Positions 45,286-54,048 of a DNA stretch of 64,000 bases are shown one piece after another. The notes below the pieces were generated by a model. It made no database searches and was not told where the DNA came from. It saw only the letters and a list, made by a program, of their open reading frames with translations. Location of the stretch: assembly GCF_002095435.2 (NCBI RefSeq), contig NZ_MJEJ02000039.1, positions 94,663 to 158,662 of the forward strand. The letters run 5' to 3'. Within the stretch, counting starts at the first letter, position 1; every line of letters begins with the position of its first letter. This DNA is from Williamsia sp. 1138. Lineage in GTDB: Bacteria; Actinomycetota; Actinomycetes; Mycobacteriales; Mycobacteriaceae. The position numbers were made by a program, and so were the translations under genes.

Positions 45286-46454
45286 CCCGACCCATCGTCC
45301 TGGTCGAGTTCTCACCGTCAGGCGGTCTCTTCCAATTCGCGGTGCAACTGGGCGAGGCTCTGGCCCGCCGGGGTGAGCGCGTCATCCTTCTCACCGGTCC
45401 GAGGCCCGAGTTCACCTCCAATCAGCCCGGCTTCACCATCCAGTCGTCGTTGCCGACGTGGCATCCCGCCGACACCGAGGTGCTTTCGAAACCGCTGCGA
45501 GTCGCCAGGCGCGCCCTTCGGGCCGGGCAGCTGATGGTGGCCTGGATCGTCCTCGCAGCGGTGTTGATACGGATTCGCCCGCGCGCGGTGCTCTGGTCGC
45601 ATTGGCGATTCACCTTTGAACCCATGTTCGTGGTGCTCATCACCCATCTGGTCCGTAAGTCGACTTTTGGAATCGTTGCGCACGAACCGCTTCCGCGATC
45701 AGACGCCCGCGATACGAGTACACCCAAGTCGGGCCGACTGGTGGACGCCGCCTTCGCCGCGGCGTGGCGGCGCATGGACGTGGCATTCGTGCTCGGACCT
45801 CGTACCCGAGACGTGGTGCTCGAGCACTTCGAACCCGGCGGCGAGGTGGTCGTCATCCCGCACGGAGACGAAGGCCTGCTGGTGACCGGCGATGAGACTG
45901 TGGCCGTGTCCGACACGGGGCCGGTGGCGCTCTTCTTCGGGACGTGGACGACATACAAAGGCATAGACGTCCTGCTCGACGCGTTCGCCCTGGTGCGCAC
46001 GCAGTTGCCCACCGCCGAACTCGTACTCGCCGGGGCGGTCGGTGCCGATATCGATCATGCGAGTCTGTTGCGGCGGGCCGCGGAGATCGGGAATGTCGAT
46101 GCCCGAGCGGGTTACGTCGCACAAGCCGATGTGGCCGGCATCGTGCACTCGGCGCGGGTGGTGGTGACGCCGTACATCCGGGCGAGTCAGAGCGGAGTCG
46201 CCCATCTCGCATTCACCTTCGGGAGGCCGGTCATCGCATCTGCGGTGGGGGACCTGCCCGAGGTCGTCCGAGACGGGGAAACAGGCCTGTTGGTACCTGC
46301 GGGCGATGCCGCCGCGCTGGCCGCAGCGATGGTCGCACTGCTCACCGATCCGGACCTCGCGGAGCGGCTGGGTTGCACCGGACGATCATTTTTGACCGAA
46401 TCGTGGTCTCTCGCGGCCGATCGGATCGTATTGTCACTGGAGGGGGTGTCATGA
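45282..46454 (+). CDS. GT4 glycosyltransferase
   Basis: GT-B enzyme of 390 residues in the second polysaccharide operon. It begins VLVEFSPSGGLFQFAVQLGEAL, an N-terminal acceptor-side motif, and shows the donor-side segments ALFFGTWTTYKGIDVLLDAF, AGYV, VVTPYIRASQSGVAHLAFTFGRPVIAS and GLLVPAGD. No membrane helix is obvious apart from a hydrophobic stretch near residue 83 that may contact the membrane. Start and stop overlap both neighbours by 4 nt (ATGA), implying coupled translation. Specificity unknown. Confidence 0.9.
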   Translation: MTRPIVLVEFSPSGGLFQFAVQLGEALARRGERVILLTGPRPEFTSNQPGFTIQSSLPTWHPADTEVLSKPLRVARRALRAGQLMVAWIVLAAVLIRIRPRAVLWSHWRFTFEPMFVVLITHLVRKSTFGIVAHEPLPRSDARDTSTPKSGRLVDAAFAAAWRRMDVAFVLGPRTRDVVLEHFEPGGEVVVIPHGDEGLLVTGDETVAVSDTGPVALFFGTWTTYKGIDVLLDAFALVRTQLPTAELVLAGAVGADIDHASLLRRAAEIGNVDARAGYVAQADVAGIVHSARVVVTPYIRASQSGVAHLAFTFGRPVIASAVGDLPEVVRDGETGLLVPAGDAAALAAAMVALLTDPDLAERLGCTGRSFLTESWSLAADRIVLSLEGVS

Positions 46455-47458
46455 CCAACCCGGAGGCAGACATGGGCAAACACACGGTGCAGAAGACCTG
46501 GTGGTTCGGACTCCATCCCAAATGGCACATCGCGGTGATACTCACACTGGTCGCGGCTGTGGCCATCGCCACGGGAGCCTTCATCTTCCGAAGTCAAACC
46601 ACTTCTGCCGGAGCAACTCTCGCCAATCCGTTTGCAACCAACAGTCCTTTCAATACAACCATTGCCGGCAACGCCCAGATCGATCCGGCGAGTCAGGCGA
46701 TGATCGCGCGTGCCACCAGAGACGGCCGGGTGTACGCGTCGACCCTCGAGTTCGGTATCCCGATCTACGGCGCAGACCGACGGACACCGCGTTACACGGT
46801 GAACTGCACGATCACGTATTGGGGTCCATGTCCTTTCGCGGGTAAGCAGGTTCCAATCCCCAACGGCGCCAGACCGCACAGTGGCAGCGATGGTGCCATG
46901 GTCGTCGTCGATCAGGGCGACAACAAGATCTACGAGTTCTGGCAGGCCCGCAACTCCGGCGGAAAGTGGACTGCATCCTTCGGGGCCGTCAATCCGCTGA
47001 ACGGATCAGGCTGGGGTGGCGCGAGCACCGGTTCGGGCGCGTCGCGGCTCGGCGGTGTCGTCCGGATCGCAGAGATCGAACGAGGATCGATCCAGCACGC
47101 CCTCGTCGTGCAGAGCGACAACATCTGTGCTCGAATCTTTCGCAGCCCGGCTATCAAGACGGACGGCAATTCGACGCGGGCTGATTGCCTGCCCGAAGGT
47201 GCGCGCCTCCGCCTGGATCCGACGCTCAACCTCAACACCCTTCAACTGACTCCCGGCGAACGAACAGTCGCCCGGGCGTTGCAACAGTACGGCGCCTACG
47301 TCATCGACATAGGTGGATCGCCGCTCAGTATGAGTTTCGAACTCGACACCCGGGCCCCGGCAGGATCGATCGGCCAGGTCTACGAAAGGGCAGGATTCAG
47401 GTGGGACTACGACGGAATGTCGGCGATTCCGTGGAAACGGTTGCAAGTCATCAGATGA
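46451..47458 (+). CDS. Membrane-anchored extracellular protein of unknown function
   Basis: Protein of 335 residues with one N-terminal helix (HIAVILTLVAAVAIATGAFIF, about 26-46) and a large exported domain. The domain opens NPFATNSPFNT and contains DGAMVVVDQGDNKIYEFWQA, RLGGVVRIAEIERGSIQHAL and QQYGAYVIDIGG. I have a general impression of similar secreted proteins in other actinobacteria but cannot name a function; a carbohydrate-binding or carbohydrate-acting jelly-roll type is a guess. It is embedded by 4-nt overlaps on both sides in a glycosyltransferase operon, so it probably acts on or anchors the finished polymer. Four cysteines could form two disulfides. The start at 46451 is set by the ATGA overlap. 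Confidence 0.7.
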   Translation: MTNPEADMGKHTVQKTWWFGLHPKWHIAVILTLVAAVAIATGAFIFRSQTTSAGATLANPFATNSPFNTTIAGNAQIDPASQAMIARATRDGRVYASTLEFGIPIYGADRRTPRYTVNCTITYWGPCPFAGKQVPIPNGARPHSGSDGAMVVVDQGDNKIYEFWQARNSGGKWTASFGAVNPLNGSGWGGASTGSGASRLGGVVRIAEIERGSIQHALVVQSDNICARIFRSPAIKTDGNSTRADCLPEGARLRLDPTLNLNTLQLTPGERTVARALQQYGAYVIDIGGSPLSMSFELDTRAPAGSIGQVYERAGFRWDYDGMSAIPWKRLQVIR

Positions 47459-48600
47459 CACGACCGCTCCGGGTACTGCTGCTGATCGATGCCTTTCGGA
47501 TGGGCGGCGCCGAGACATTATTGGCGCCGCTCGCCGTGGCCTTCCGGGACAGCAATGTCGAGATGGAGTTCGTCAGCGTGCTCGACGCCTCGGCAGACGC
47601 CGCGAAGACGAACGAGATCCTGAACGAGGCCGGCGTGGTGACACGGGCGCTGGGCATCAAACGGTTACTCGATCCCACCGCGATTCCCAAGGTGGTGCGG
47701 GAGATCCGCCGCGCAGACTTCGACGTCGTGCACGCCCATCTGGAGATGGCGACGACGCTCGCCGTTCCCGCTGCCGCCATCGCCGGCCGTTCCGCGGTCT
47801 GCACTTTCCATCACGTCGCCCGTCCGCTGACCGGCCGCGAGGGCGCGCGTGAGCGTCTCGCCGTGGCCGCTGCAGGCCACGCCTACCGGGCTTTGTTCGT
47901 CTCGCAGGCTTCTCGCGACTCATTCCAGGAGATCTATCGTCCGAAAGGCCTGCCGGGCAATTGGGACGTGATGCACAACGGGATCGACATCGGAAACTTC
48001 GTACCGGGGCCGGCAGATGCGGAAGTCCGAACGGAATTGGGCGGTACAGAGGGGCCTCTGGTTGTCTTGCCCGCTGCATTTCGGGATTTCAAAGGTATTC
48101 CCAACGCAATCCGCGCCTGGCCACTCGTCCTCGAGCGCTTCCCGGACGCAGTCCTCTCGCTCGTGGGCGGTGGATCCGCAGAAGCCGAGTTGCGGGCGGA
48201 GGTCGCCGCCGCCGGGGTCGGTCAGAACGTGGTGTTCGCCGGTGTTCGGTCGGACATGCCGAAGGTCTACCGCGCGGCCGACATCGTGCTGCTGCCGTCG
48301 ATACATGGCGAAAACCTGCCGACCGTGCTGATCGAGGCGGCCGCGTCGGGCCGGGTCGTGGCGGCGTCTCGCACCGGCGGTATCTCCGACATCGTCGTAC
48401 ACGGTGAGACCGGGATGCTGTTTGAACCAAACAATCCACGGGCATTGGCCGATACCGTCATCGAGTTGCTCGCCGATCCGGGGCGTTGCCGAACGCTCGG
48501 AGAGGCAGCAGTCATCCGGGCGCGCTCGGAGTTTTCGGCGTCGTCGTGGGCGGAGAGGTTGTACGCCTTGTACGCCGAAGCCGCGGGCAAGAAACGGTGA
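47455..48600 (+). CDS. GT4 glycosyltransferase
   Basis: GT-B glycosyltransferase of 381 residues. The N-terminus LLIDAFRMGGAETLLAPLAVAF is the classic GT4 acceptor-side glycine loop; DVVHAHLEMATTLAV and the C-terminal VLPSIHGENLPTVLIEAAASGRVVAAS (with the E-x7-E pair) and GMLFEPNN complete the family pattern. The ATG at 47455 overlaps the stop before it, and its own stop overlaps the next gene (GTGA). It should add an internal sugar of the second polysaccharide. Confidence 0.92.
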   Translation: MTRPLRVLLLIDAFRMGGAETLLAPLAVAFRDSNVEMEFVSVLDASADAAKTNEILNEAGVVTRALGIKRLLDPTAIPKVVREIRRADFDVVHAHLEMATTLAVPAAAIAGRSAVCTFHHVARPLTGREGARERLAVAAAGHAYRALFVSQASRDSFQEIYRPKGLPGNWDVMHNGIDIGNFVPGPADAEVRTELGGTEGPLVVLPAAFRDFKGIPNAIRAWPLVLERFPDAVLSLVGGGSAEAELRAEVAAAGVGQNVVFAGVRSDMPKVYRAADIVLLPSIHGENLPTVLIEAAASGRVVAASRTGGISDIVVHGETGMLFEPNNPRALADTVIELLADPGRCRTLGEAAVIRARSEFSASSWAERLYALYAEAAGKKR

Positions 48601-49850
48601 GCGCGGCCCCGGTGCAGATCGTCTACTTGGTGTCGCGATTTCCGCGTACCTCAGAGACTTTCATCGTTCGCGAGGTCGATGGGCTGTCGCGCCTGGGTCG
48701 CTTCGACATTTCCCTGCGGTCGCTCTTTCCCTCTCCGGACACCGCAGTGCACGAGGCGTCCCGGCGGTGGACAGATCGGGTCCGGCGCCCCTCAGGTGTC
48801 GATGCCCTGCTCGCGTTCGGTTGGGCGCTCGTCCGCCATCCGCTGGCGCTGATGACCGTCCTGGCACTGGTCGTCGCCGGTCACCGCCGATCTCCGCGGC
48901 TGCTTCCGCGAGCTCTGGTGACGGTCGTCCTGGCATGCGCGCATGCGAGAGATATCGGGCGGACGACTCCGAACGCCCACATCCACGCGCACTACGCCAC
49001 GTATCCGGCTCTCGCAGCGTGGGTCTGCCACCGATTGATCGGCATCACTTACAGCTTCACCGCCCATGCGCATGATCTGTATGTCGATCAGTCCATGCTC
49101 TCTCGCAAGATGGCCGAGGCAACGTTCGTGGTGACCATCTCGGAGTACAACCGCCGGTTGCTGAATCTGCGAAACGACGTAAAAACCGCTGTGCACGTGG
49201 TGCATTGCGGAATCGAGACCTCCAATTACCCGTTCCGCCCACGGGAGCCGGCCGCGGAGGGGCCCGTGCGGGTTCTCTGCGTGGCATCCCTGCAGGAATA
49301 CAAGGGGCACGAGATTCTGCTGCGGGCGCTGGCGGCCGGTGGAACGGGTGTCGATCGCATCGAACTCGACCTGATCGGCGACGGGCCGCTCCGTGCGCCT
49401 CTCACCGAACTCGCGCGCGACCTCGGTCTCGGGGAACGGGTTCGATTCCTCGGTGCCCGCACCGAAGTCTTTGTCGCCGAGAAGCTCGCGTCCACCGATG
49501 TGTTCGTGCTGCCGAGCGTCGTGGCCGCGGACGGCCAGATGGAGGGGCTCCCGGTCGCGCTGATGGAAGCGTTGGCATCAGGAGTGCCGACGGTATCGAC
49601 GTCGTTGTCCGGCATCCCGGAGATCATCGTGGACGGGGTGACCGGGGCGCTTGCCCGACCCGGCGATGTCGACGATTTGCGGCGGGCACTCGAAGCCACC
49701 ATCGCCAGGGGTGGTGAGGTGATCCGCTTGGCGGATGCGGGCAGAGAATTGGTTCAGCGTGAGTTCGAGTTGGCTGTCACGCTGGGTGAGCTGGTGGCGC
49801 TGTTCGATCACTACCTCGGGGCCGACCAGGCTCCTCCACCGAGACGATGA
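48597..49850 (+). CDS. WcaL/AmsK-like GT4 glycosyltransferase
   Basis: GT-B glycosyltransferase of 417 residues. It opens VYLVSRFPRTSETFIVREV, diagnostic of the colanic-acid WcaL-like subgroup, and has IHAHYATYPALAAWV in the N-terminal domain. The donor domain shows VLCVASLQEYKGHEILLRAL, IGDGPLR and MEGLPVALMEALASGVPTVSTSLSGIPEII. GTG at 48597 is in a GTGA overlap. It is the last gene of the operon, and its final 74 nt are antisense to the 3' end of the AcpS-like gene. Confidence 0.92.
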   Translation: MSAAPVQIVYLVSRFPRTSETFIVREVDGLSRLGRFDISLRSLFPSPDTAVHEASRRWTDRVRRPSGVDALLAFGWALVRHPLALMTVLALVVAGHRRSPRLLPRALVTVVLACAHARDIGRTTPNAHIHAHYATYPALAAWVCHRLIGITYSFTAHAHDLYVDQSMLSRKMAEATFVVTISEYNRRLLNLRNDVKTAVHVVHCGIETSNYPFRPREPAAEGPVRVLCVASLQEYKGHEILLRALAAGGTGVDRIELDLIGDGPLRAPLTELARDLGLGERVRFLGARTEVFVAEKLASTDVFVLPSVVAADGQMEGLPVALMEALASGVPTVSTSLSGIPEIIVDGVTGALARPGDVDDLRRALEATIARGGEVIRLADAGRELVQREFELAVTLGELVALFDHYLGADQAPPPRR

Positions 49851-50238
49851 TCACCGCCATCGCGTGACAGTCGGTGTGTGACAACGACAATTGCCCGAAC
49901 TGCCAGCCCAGCGACCGGGCTCGCGCCGCTACAGAACCCGCCAGGTTCACGAACGGCACACCACGGCGCAGGATCACCTCGATCTCGCGCGGGGGTGTGG
50001 CCATCTCGGGGTCGGCGAAGGTCTTGACAACTGCTTCCATCGCCGCGAACCGTGCGGACAGGCGTTCGATGCTGCCGGCGCAGTCCTGGAGTTCGTTCTC
50101 GGTGAAGACACGTTGCAGAAAGCGTGAACCGAACTGCGCGACGGAGTCACGGATGTCGGAAATGGCCACCACATCGCAACCGATGCGGGTGCCGGGCGGT
50201 GGGGTGAGCGACAGGTGCGCGTCGGTGGGGATCATCAC
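49777..50238 (-). CDS. AcpS-like 4'-phosphopantetheinyl transferase family protein
   Basis: Protein of 153 residues resembling holo-ACP synthase, which moves phosphopantetheine from CoA to a carrier-protein serine. The metal site is recognisable: GCDVVAISDIR with Asp22, and RFAAMEAVVK with Glu68 and Lys72. The Lys that normally precedes the Glu (KEA) is Met67, so activity is plausible but not certain. It ends a four-gene minus-strand operon led by a stand-alone carrier protein, its obvious candidate substrate. The GTG start overlaps the GH2 stop (GTGA). Its last 24 codons and stop overlap the convergent glycosyltransferase gene. Confidence 0.75.
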   Translation of the reverse strand: MMIPTDAHLSLTPPPGTRIGCDVVAISDIRDSVAQFGSRFLQRVFTENELQDCAGSIERLSARFAAMEAVVKTFADPEMATPPREIEVILRRGVPFVNLAGSVAARARSLGWQFGQLSLSHTDCHAMAVIIVSVEEPGRPRGSDRTAPPAHPA

Positions 50239-52652
50239 GACTCACGTTCTCGGTTGTCCATCACAACCCGGATGGGTAGGTGGTGGTCGATCGAAGTCAC
50301 TGTGCCCGAGGGCTGCTCGCGGGCACCATCATGTGGTATCAGTCGGACGACGTACGCCGAACCTCCGGCGAGATGGAAGAAGTTGTCGGATGGCCGCCAG
50401 CCCGCCAGAGTGATCTCCACATACCGCAGGCACACCGATGTCTGCAGTGTCAGATACCAATCGCCCGCTTCCTGCTGCGCGGTGGCGGTGAGGTCGGTGC
50501 GGGCCTGCCCCGGCCTCGGAGTCACGACCAGGACGTCGCGCGCCACGACGGCGCCGTCCATAAGGAGGGAGACCTCGACGGCATCGGCGACCGCGGTCCC
50601 GAAGCCGTAGGCGTGGGACAGATCGGTGAACCGACCTGTCAGATCAGCGTCGTGGAACGTGACCGACGAGTGCGGCTCGACGACCACGGCAGTGTCGGCG
50701 TCGGCGACGCGGTGTCCCGATGAGTTGGTCGCGATCAACGCGAGCGTGCCCGCCAAGGGAGTCGGGCCGTCGTTGTAGACGTCGATGCGGACACCCGACA
50801 GGCCCTCGGACGTCGCGGTCACAGCGATGGGGGCCCACACCCTGGACAGCGCATCGAGTGGGGCCTTCGGATCGCCGTCCACGTCGAGTAGACCCCACCC
50901 GGGTCCCGGGCGTAGATCCCGGGCGGAGAGCACCAACGCCCCGTCGCAGCGTGAATCCTCCCGACGCCACCAGGAGTAGCAGGCGATCATCGCCTCGGCG
51001 ATCGCCGCACGACCGAGCTGGAGATAGCGGTCGGGGTCGAGCCTGCGAACCAGAAAAGGATTGACCGCGAAGACTTCCGACACGTAATGGTCGCGAACGT
51101 CCTCGAAATCCCAGGACGATCCGCGGTCTCTGGGTACCCCGGTCTTCCAGTCGGGCGCATGTCCGGCCACCTGCGCGCCGGAGAAGTGACGGTCGACGGC
51201 AGCCGGCGAAGCCGGGATCGCAAACGCCAGGCACTCAGCGGCGAACCGGACGCCCGCATGTCGCACGTCGGGTAACGGACGAAGGTATCCGCCCACCCCG
51301 AACCAGTGACTGACACCGGAATCCGGCCTGATCGCCAGATCGTCGGATCCGGCAGGAGCCGAGGGGCTGGCAGCAACGTAGGGTACGTCCGCCTCGTCTG
51401 ACACCACCGTCGGCAAGACGGTGTGCAAAAGGTCGATCCGCCGCTGCGCCGGGTCCAGACCGAGCATCTCTGGTTGTTGGATCGTTTCGTTTCCGCCGCT
51501 GATGACAGTGAGTGCAGGGTTCCCCGACACCGTCCGGAGCAGGCTCTGCAGCTCCCGGCGAAGGAGGTCGCCGACCTCGTCTGGCGGATCGAAGGTTGCC
51601 AGCATCACGTCCTGCCACACCAGGATTCCTTGTTCGGCGCACAGCGACCACAGCTCAGGACCGGCGTAGGTGGTACCTCCTGGGATGCGGATCATGTTCG
51701 CGCCGGCGGCAGCGAGGTGCGCTAGTTGCCTGCGCAGTGCATCGGTCATGGGGGAGGCTGCGTCCTGAGCCGGGTCCATCCAGACGGCACCGCGGGCGAA
51801 GATCGCCACGTCGTTGACGCGGATGCCGAAGCCACCGTCGGAGGTGGTAGCCGTGACGGTACGAAAGCCGAAGACGCGTTGATCGGCGGCGGCCTCGCCT
51901 ACCAGGGTGGTCACCGTGTACAGCGATTGATCGCCGTAGCCGCGTGGCCACCATAGGTGCGGTTCGGGCACAGTCGCCGCGAGGCGGTAGCGCCCGGTTT
52001 CATCGGCGTGAACCGACGCCCGGGTGACCTCACGACCTCGATACGAGATGGCCACTGTCACTGGAGTGTCGGGAGATACCACGCCGGCGATGTCGACCCG
52101 CCCGCTCGCTGCGGCGGGGCGTACGACCACCTCCCGGGGCCCCGACTCGGGTACGAAGCGCACTGGGCGCCAGAACCCGACCGGGGCTGGTGGTCCCTGG
52201 TAGACGGGTGCCCGCCCGATCAGGGAGGTGCGTACCCAACGCATGCCCTGCGCGGCGATGAGCGATGAGCGCCAGCGGCCGCGGGGCCGACGTGTCGCGA
52301 GAGCTCGGTCGAGCGAAGGGAAAAGGACCGAGAGCTGATGCCGGCCGGCGGGCACGTCGACCAGCACTGGTAGGAACATCGACTCCACCGTGGCTACGGG
52401 TTGGCCGTCGATGAACACCGTGGCGGGTGCGGTCACGCCTTCGAACGCGATGGTCCTGGGGGTCGACGACGAGAGAGAAGTCTGAAACCACCAGTCCCGC
52501 GCGTCGATCGCTTCGGCTGAGCCCCGAATGGCCCCGACAGTGGTGGGCTCGCCGATCTGTACCGTGTCGTCCCACCGTGCGCCGAGTTCGCCGGGCGTCG
52601 CCGCAGCGCCAGGCTCGGTGTCGACAAGCCGCCAGCCGACGACAGTGGTCAT
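50235..52652 (-). CDS. Glycoside hydrolase family 2-type (beta-mannosidase-like) protein
   Basis: Protein of 805 residues with the multi-domain layout of GH2: a sugar-binding-like N-terminus (DWWFQTSL), immunoglobulin-like domain, a barrel core (FGIRVNDVAIFARGAVWMD, then GANMIRIPGGTTY) and C-terminal beta domains. The general acid/base Glu is in SGGNETIQQ; RFAAECLAF holds the candidate nucleophile Glu. No signal peptide is seen, so it probably works in the cytoplasm, which is odd for a polymer-degrading enzyme. It is coupled by 4-nt overlaps to the DUF1839 gene before it and the AcpS-like gene after it. Substrate unknown; it may trim or proofread a glycoside linked to the carrier-protein pathway. 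Confidence 0.8.
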   Translation of the reverse strand: MTTVVGWRLVDTEPGAAATPGELGARWDDTVQIGEPTTVGAIRGSAEAIDARDWWFQTSLSSSTPRTIAFEGVTAPATVFIDGQPVATVESMFLPVLVDVPAGRHQLSVLFPSLDRALATRRPRGRWRSSLIAAQGMRWVRTSLIGRAPVYQGPPAPVGFWRPVRFVPESGPREVVVRPAAASGRVDIAGVVSPDTPVTVAISYRGREVTRASVHADETGRYRLAATVPEPHLWWPRGYGDQSLYTVTTLVGEAAADQRVFGFRTVTATTSDGGFGIRVNDVAIFARGAVWMDPAQDAASPMTDALRRQLAHLAAAGANMIRIPGGTTYAGPELWSLCAEQGILVWQDVMLATFDPPDEVGDLLRRELQSLLRTVSGNPALTVISGGNETIQQPEMLGLDPAQRRIDLLHTVLPTVVSDEADVPYVAASPSAPAGSDDLAIRPDSGVSHWFGVGGYLRPLPDVRHAGVRFAAECLAFAIPASPAAVDRHFSGAQVAGHAPDWKTGVPRDRGSSWDFEDVRDHYVSEVFAVNPFLVRRLDPDRYLQLGRAAIAEAMIACYSWWRREDSRCDGALVLSARDLRPGPGWGLLDVDGDPKAPLDALSRVWAPIAVTATSEGLSGVRIDVYNDGPTPLAGTLALIATNSSGHRVADADTAVVVEPHSSVTFHDADLTGRFTDLSHAYGFGTAVADAVEVSLLMDGAVVARDVLVVTPRPGQARTDLTATAQQEAGDWYLTLQTSVCLRYVEITLAGWRPSDNFFHLAGGSAYVVRLIPHDGAREQPSGTVTSIDHHLPIRVVMDNRERES

Positions 52653-53614
52653 GTCGCGACGGACTCGGCCACGGTGTCGAGACCACGCTCCCAGGCCCGG
52701 CCCATCGCCGTGAGCAGGTCGTCGACCTCGACTGTCCGGCCGCGGGCGGCTCGAGCCATCTTGAACTGAACGGCTTTCGCTCCTCGGGCGACGTCGAGGA
52801 AATACGGTGCTGCCTCTGCCGCTCCCGGTGCCAGCTCGACGCCGAGATGGGAACTGAGGTCAGCGGCGAGCTCGGCGGTCGCGCCGCATTGTCGAAGCGT
52901 CGCAAACGCCCACAGGTGGAAAGTCTCCATCCCGGCGCCCGGCAGCCAGTCGATCGCGGAGCGTACGTCACCCGCAAGCCGGTCGATCGGATTGCCCGGA
53001 GCGCGCCGTGAGAGGTGTTCTCGGACAACTGGCAACAACACATCGGGCTCCTGCCGATCGGGAAACCAGCGGATCTGCTCGACGTAGGGCAACAGTCCGG
53101 GCCGCGGACTGTCGCCCAGGCCGAAGATGCCCGCGAAGTCGTCGCCCGCCAGAGAGTGGGTCCCGGAGTTGTGGATATAGGTCAGCTGTCGCTGCTCTCG
53201 GTCGAACCGGACCGGCACGATGGTCGTCTTGGCGTGATTGCGGTGATAATCGGTGCCCGCGGTGTCGGGGAGCCACCAGCTGTCGACCTCGACGGTGTGC
53301 AGCAACTGCCGGGCCAGACCGCTTTCCACGGTGTCCACCAAAGGCATCCAGACGTTCTCCTCGGTGACCTCCAGGCCGTACAGGCGACGGAGGTCCTCCT
53401 GGGTCACCTTCAGAAAGGTCCACTGGCCGCCGTCGTGGTCGGTGGAGAGGGCGCAGGCGAACGCAGGAACCGGGTCACGGCCGAGGGCGTGGAGCAGCTC
53501 GACCCAGAGATCTATGTAGCAGTTGGTCTCCGGCCAGATGCGGTCTCCGTCATGGACCGGATGTGAGCCGGGTCCGTCGGCCGAGATGACCAGAGGCGCG
53601 GCACCGGTGTTCAC
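52649..53614 (-). CDS. DUF1839 family protein
   Basis: Protein of 321 residues recognised as DUF1839 from the segments WPETNCYIDLWVELLHALG, EDLRRLYGLEVTEENVW, VEVDSWWLPDTAGTDYHRNH and YIHNSGTHSLAGDDF. No enzymatic function is established to my knowledge. Genes of this type are known to accompany amino acid:[carrier protein] ligases and acyl-CoA dehydrogenase-like genes, which is the case here. The conserved Trp/Cys/His/Asp positions would suit a transferase or peptidase-like role, for example taking the aminoacyl group from the carrier, but that is inference. GTG start in a GTGA overlap with the carrier-protein stop; ATGA overlap with the GH2 gene. Confidence 0.8.
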   Translation of the reverse strand: MNTGAAPLVISADGPGSHPVHDGDRIWPETNCYIDLWVELLHALGRDPVPAFACALSTDHDGGQWTFLKVTQEDLRRLYGLEVTEENVWMPLVDTVESGLARQLLHTVEVDSWWLPDTAGTDYHRNHAKTTIVPVRFDREQRQLTYIHNSGTHSLAGDDFAGIFGLGDSPRPGLLPYVEQIRWFPDRQEPDVLLPVVREHLSRRAPGNPIDRLAGDVRSAIDWLPGAGMETFHLWAFATLRQCGATAELAADLSSHLGVELAPGAAEAAPYFLDVARGAKAVQFKMARAARGRTVEVDDLLTAMGRAWERGLDTVAESVAT

Positions 53615-53856
53615 GCAACACCGTCCAGGAGTTTGTTCACCACCGTTGCGAGATTCTGGACGGACGAAAAGGTGGCCTTTTTGAGGTCCTCGTCGGGAAA
53701 CTCGACATCGAACTCGTCTTCGAGAGCAAGCATCACATTGACGCTGGCGTGCGATGTCAATCCCAATTCGTACAGATCGGCCTCATCGGTGACCGATTGT
53801 GGGTCGACCGACAACCGTCCATGGTTCGCAAGAACTTCGCGAATACGCTCTTCCAC
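53611..53856 (-). CDS. Stand-alone acyl carrier protein
   Basis: Carrier protein of 81 residues with a normal four-helix length. The phosphopantetheine site reads GLTSHASV rather than the usual G-x-DSL: the Ser is kept, the Asp before it is Thr. VMLALEDEFDVEFPDEDL is a typical acidic helix II-III region. The GTG at 53856 has AGAGGGA 7 nt upstream; longer readings add a basic, non-ACP extension. It leads the minus-strand operon and is divergent from the dehydrogenase-ligase operon, so it is the probable substrate of the aminoacyl ligase. Confidence 0.9.
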   Translation of the reverse strand: MEERIREVLANHGRLSVDPQSVTDEADLYELGLTSHASVNVMLALEDEFDVEFPDEDLKKATFSSVQNLATVVNKLLDGVA

Positions 53857-54048
53857 TGCAGTCCCTCTCGTGAATCGTCCACGTGAGACAGGATCTGCAC
53901 CCCGCAAAACGATTGAGTTGACGATGTTGATCGTGCTTCTTACCCCCGAGTCTCGTAGATTACAGTATCTCTGGGGGGATTTGACCTGTCGCAGTTTTGG
54001 CGGGTACCAAGGCGATTACGTGCGCCGACAATGGGACAGGACCACATC
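53857..54048. promoter_or_regulatory. Divergent promoter region of the carrier-protein system
   Basis: About 190 nt between the outward-facing carrier-protein and dehydrogenase genes. It holds an interrupted inverted repeat, CCCCC at 53944-53948 and GGGGGG at 53973-53978, with AGAT/ATCT arms inside. This may be a shared operator controlling both operons; no protein-coding potential is seen. Confidence 0.45.
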
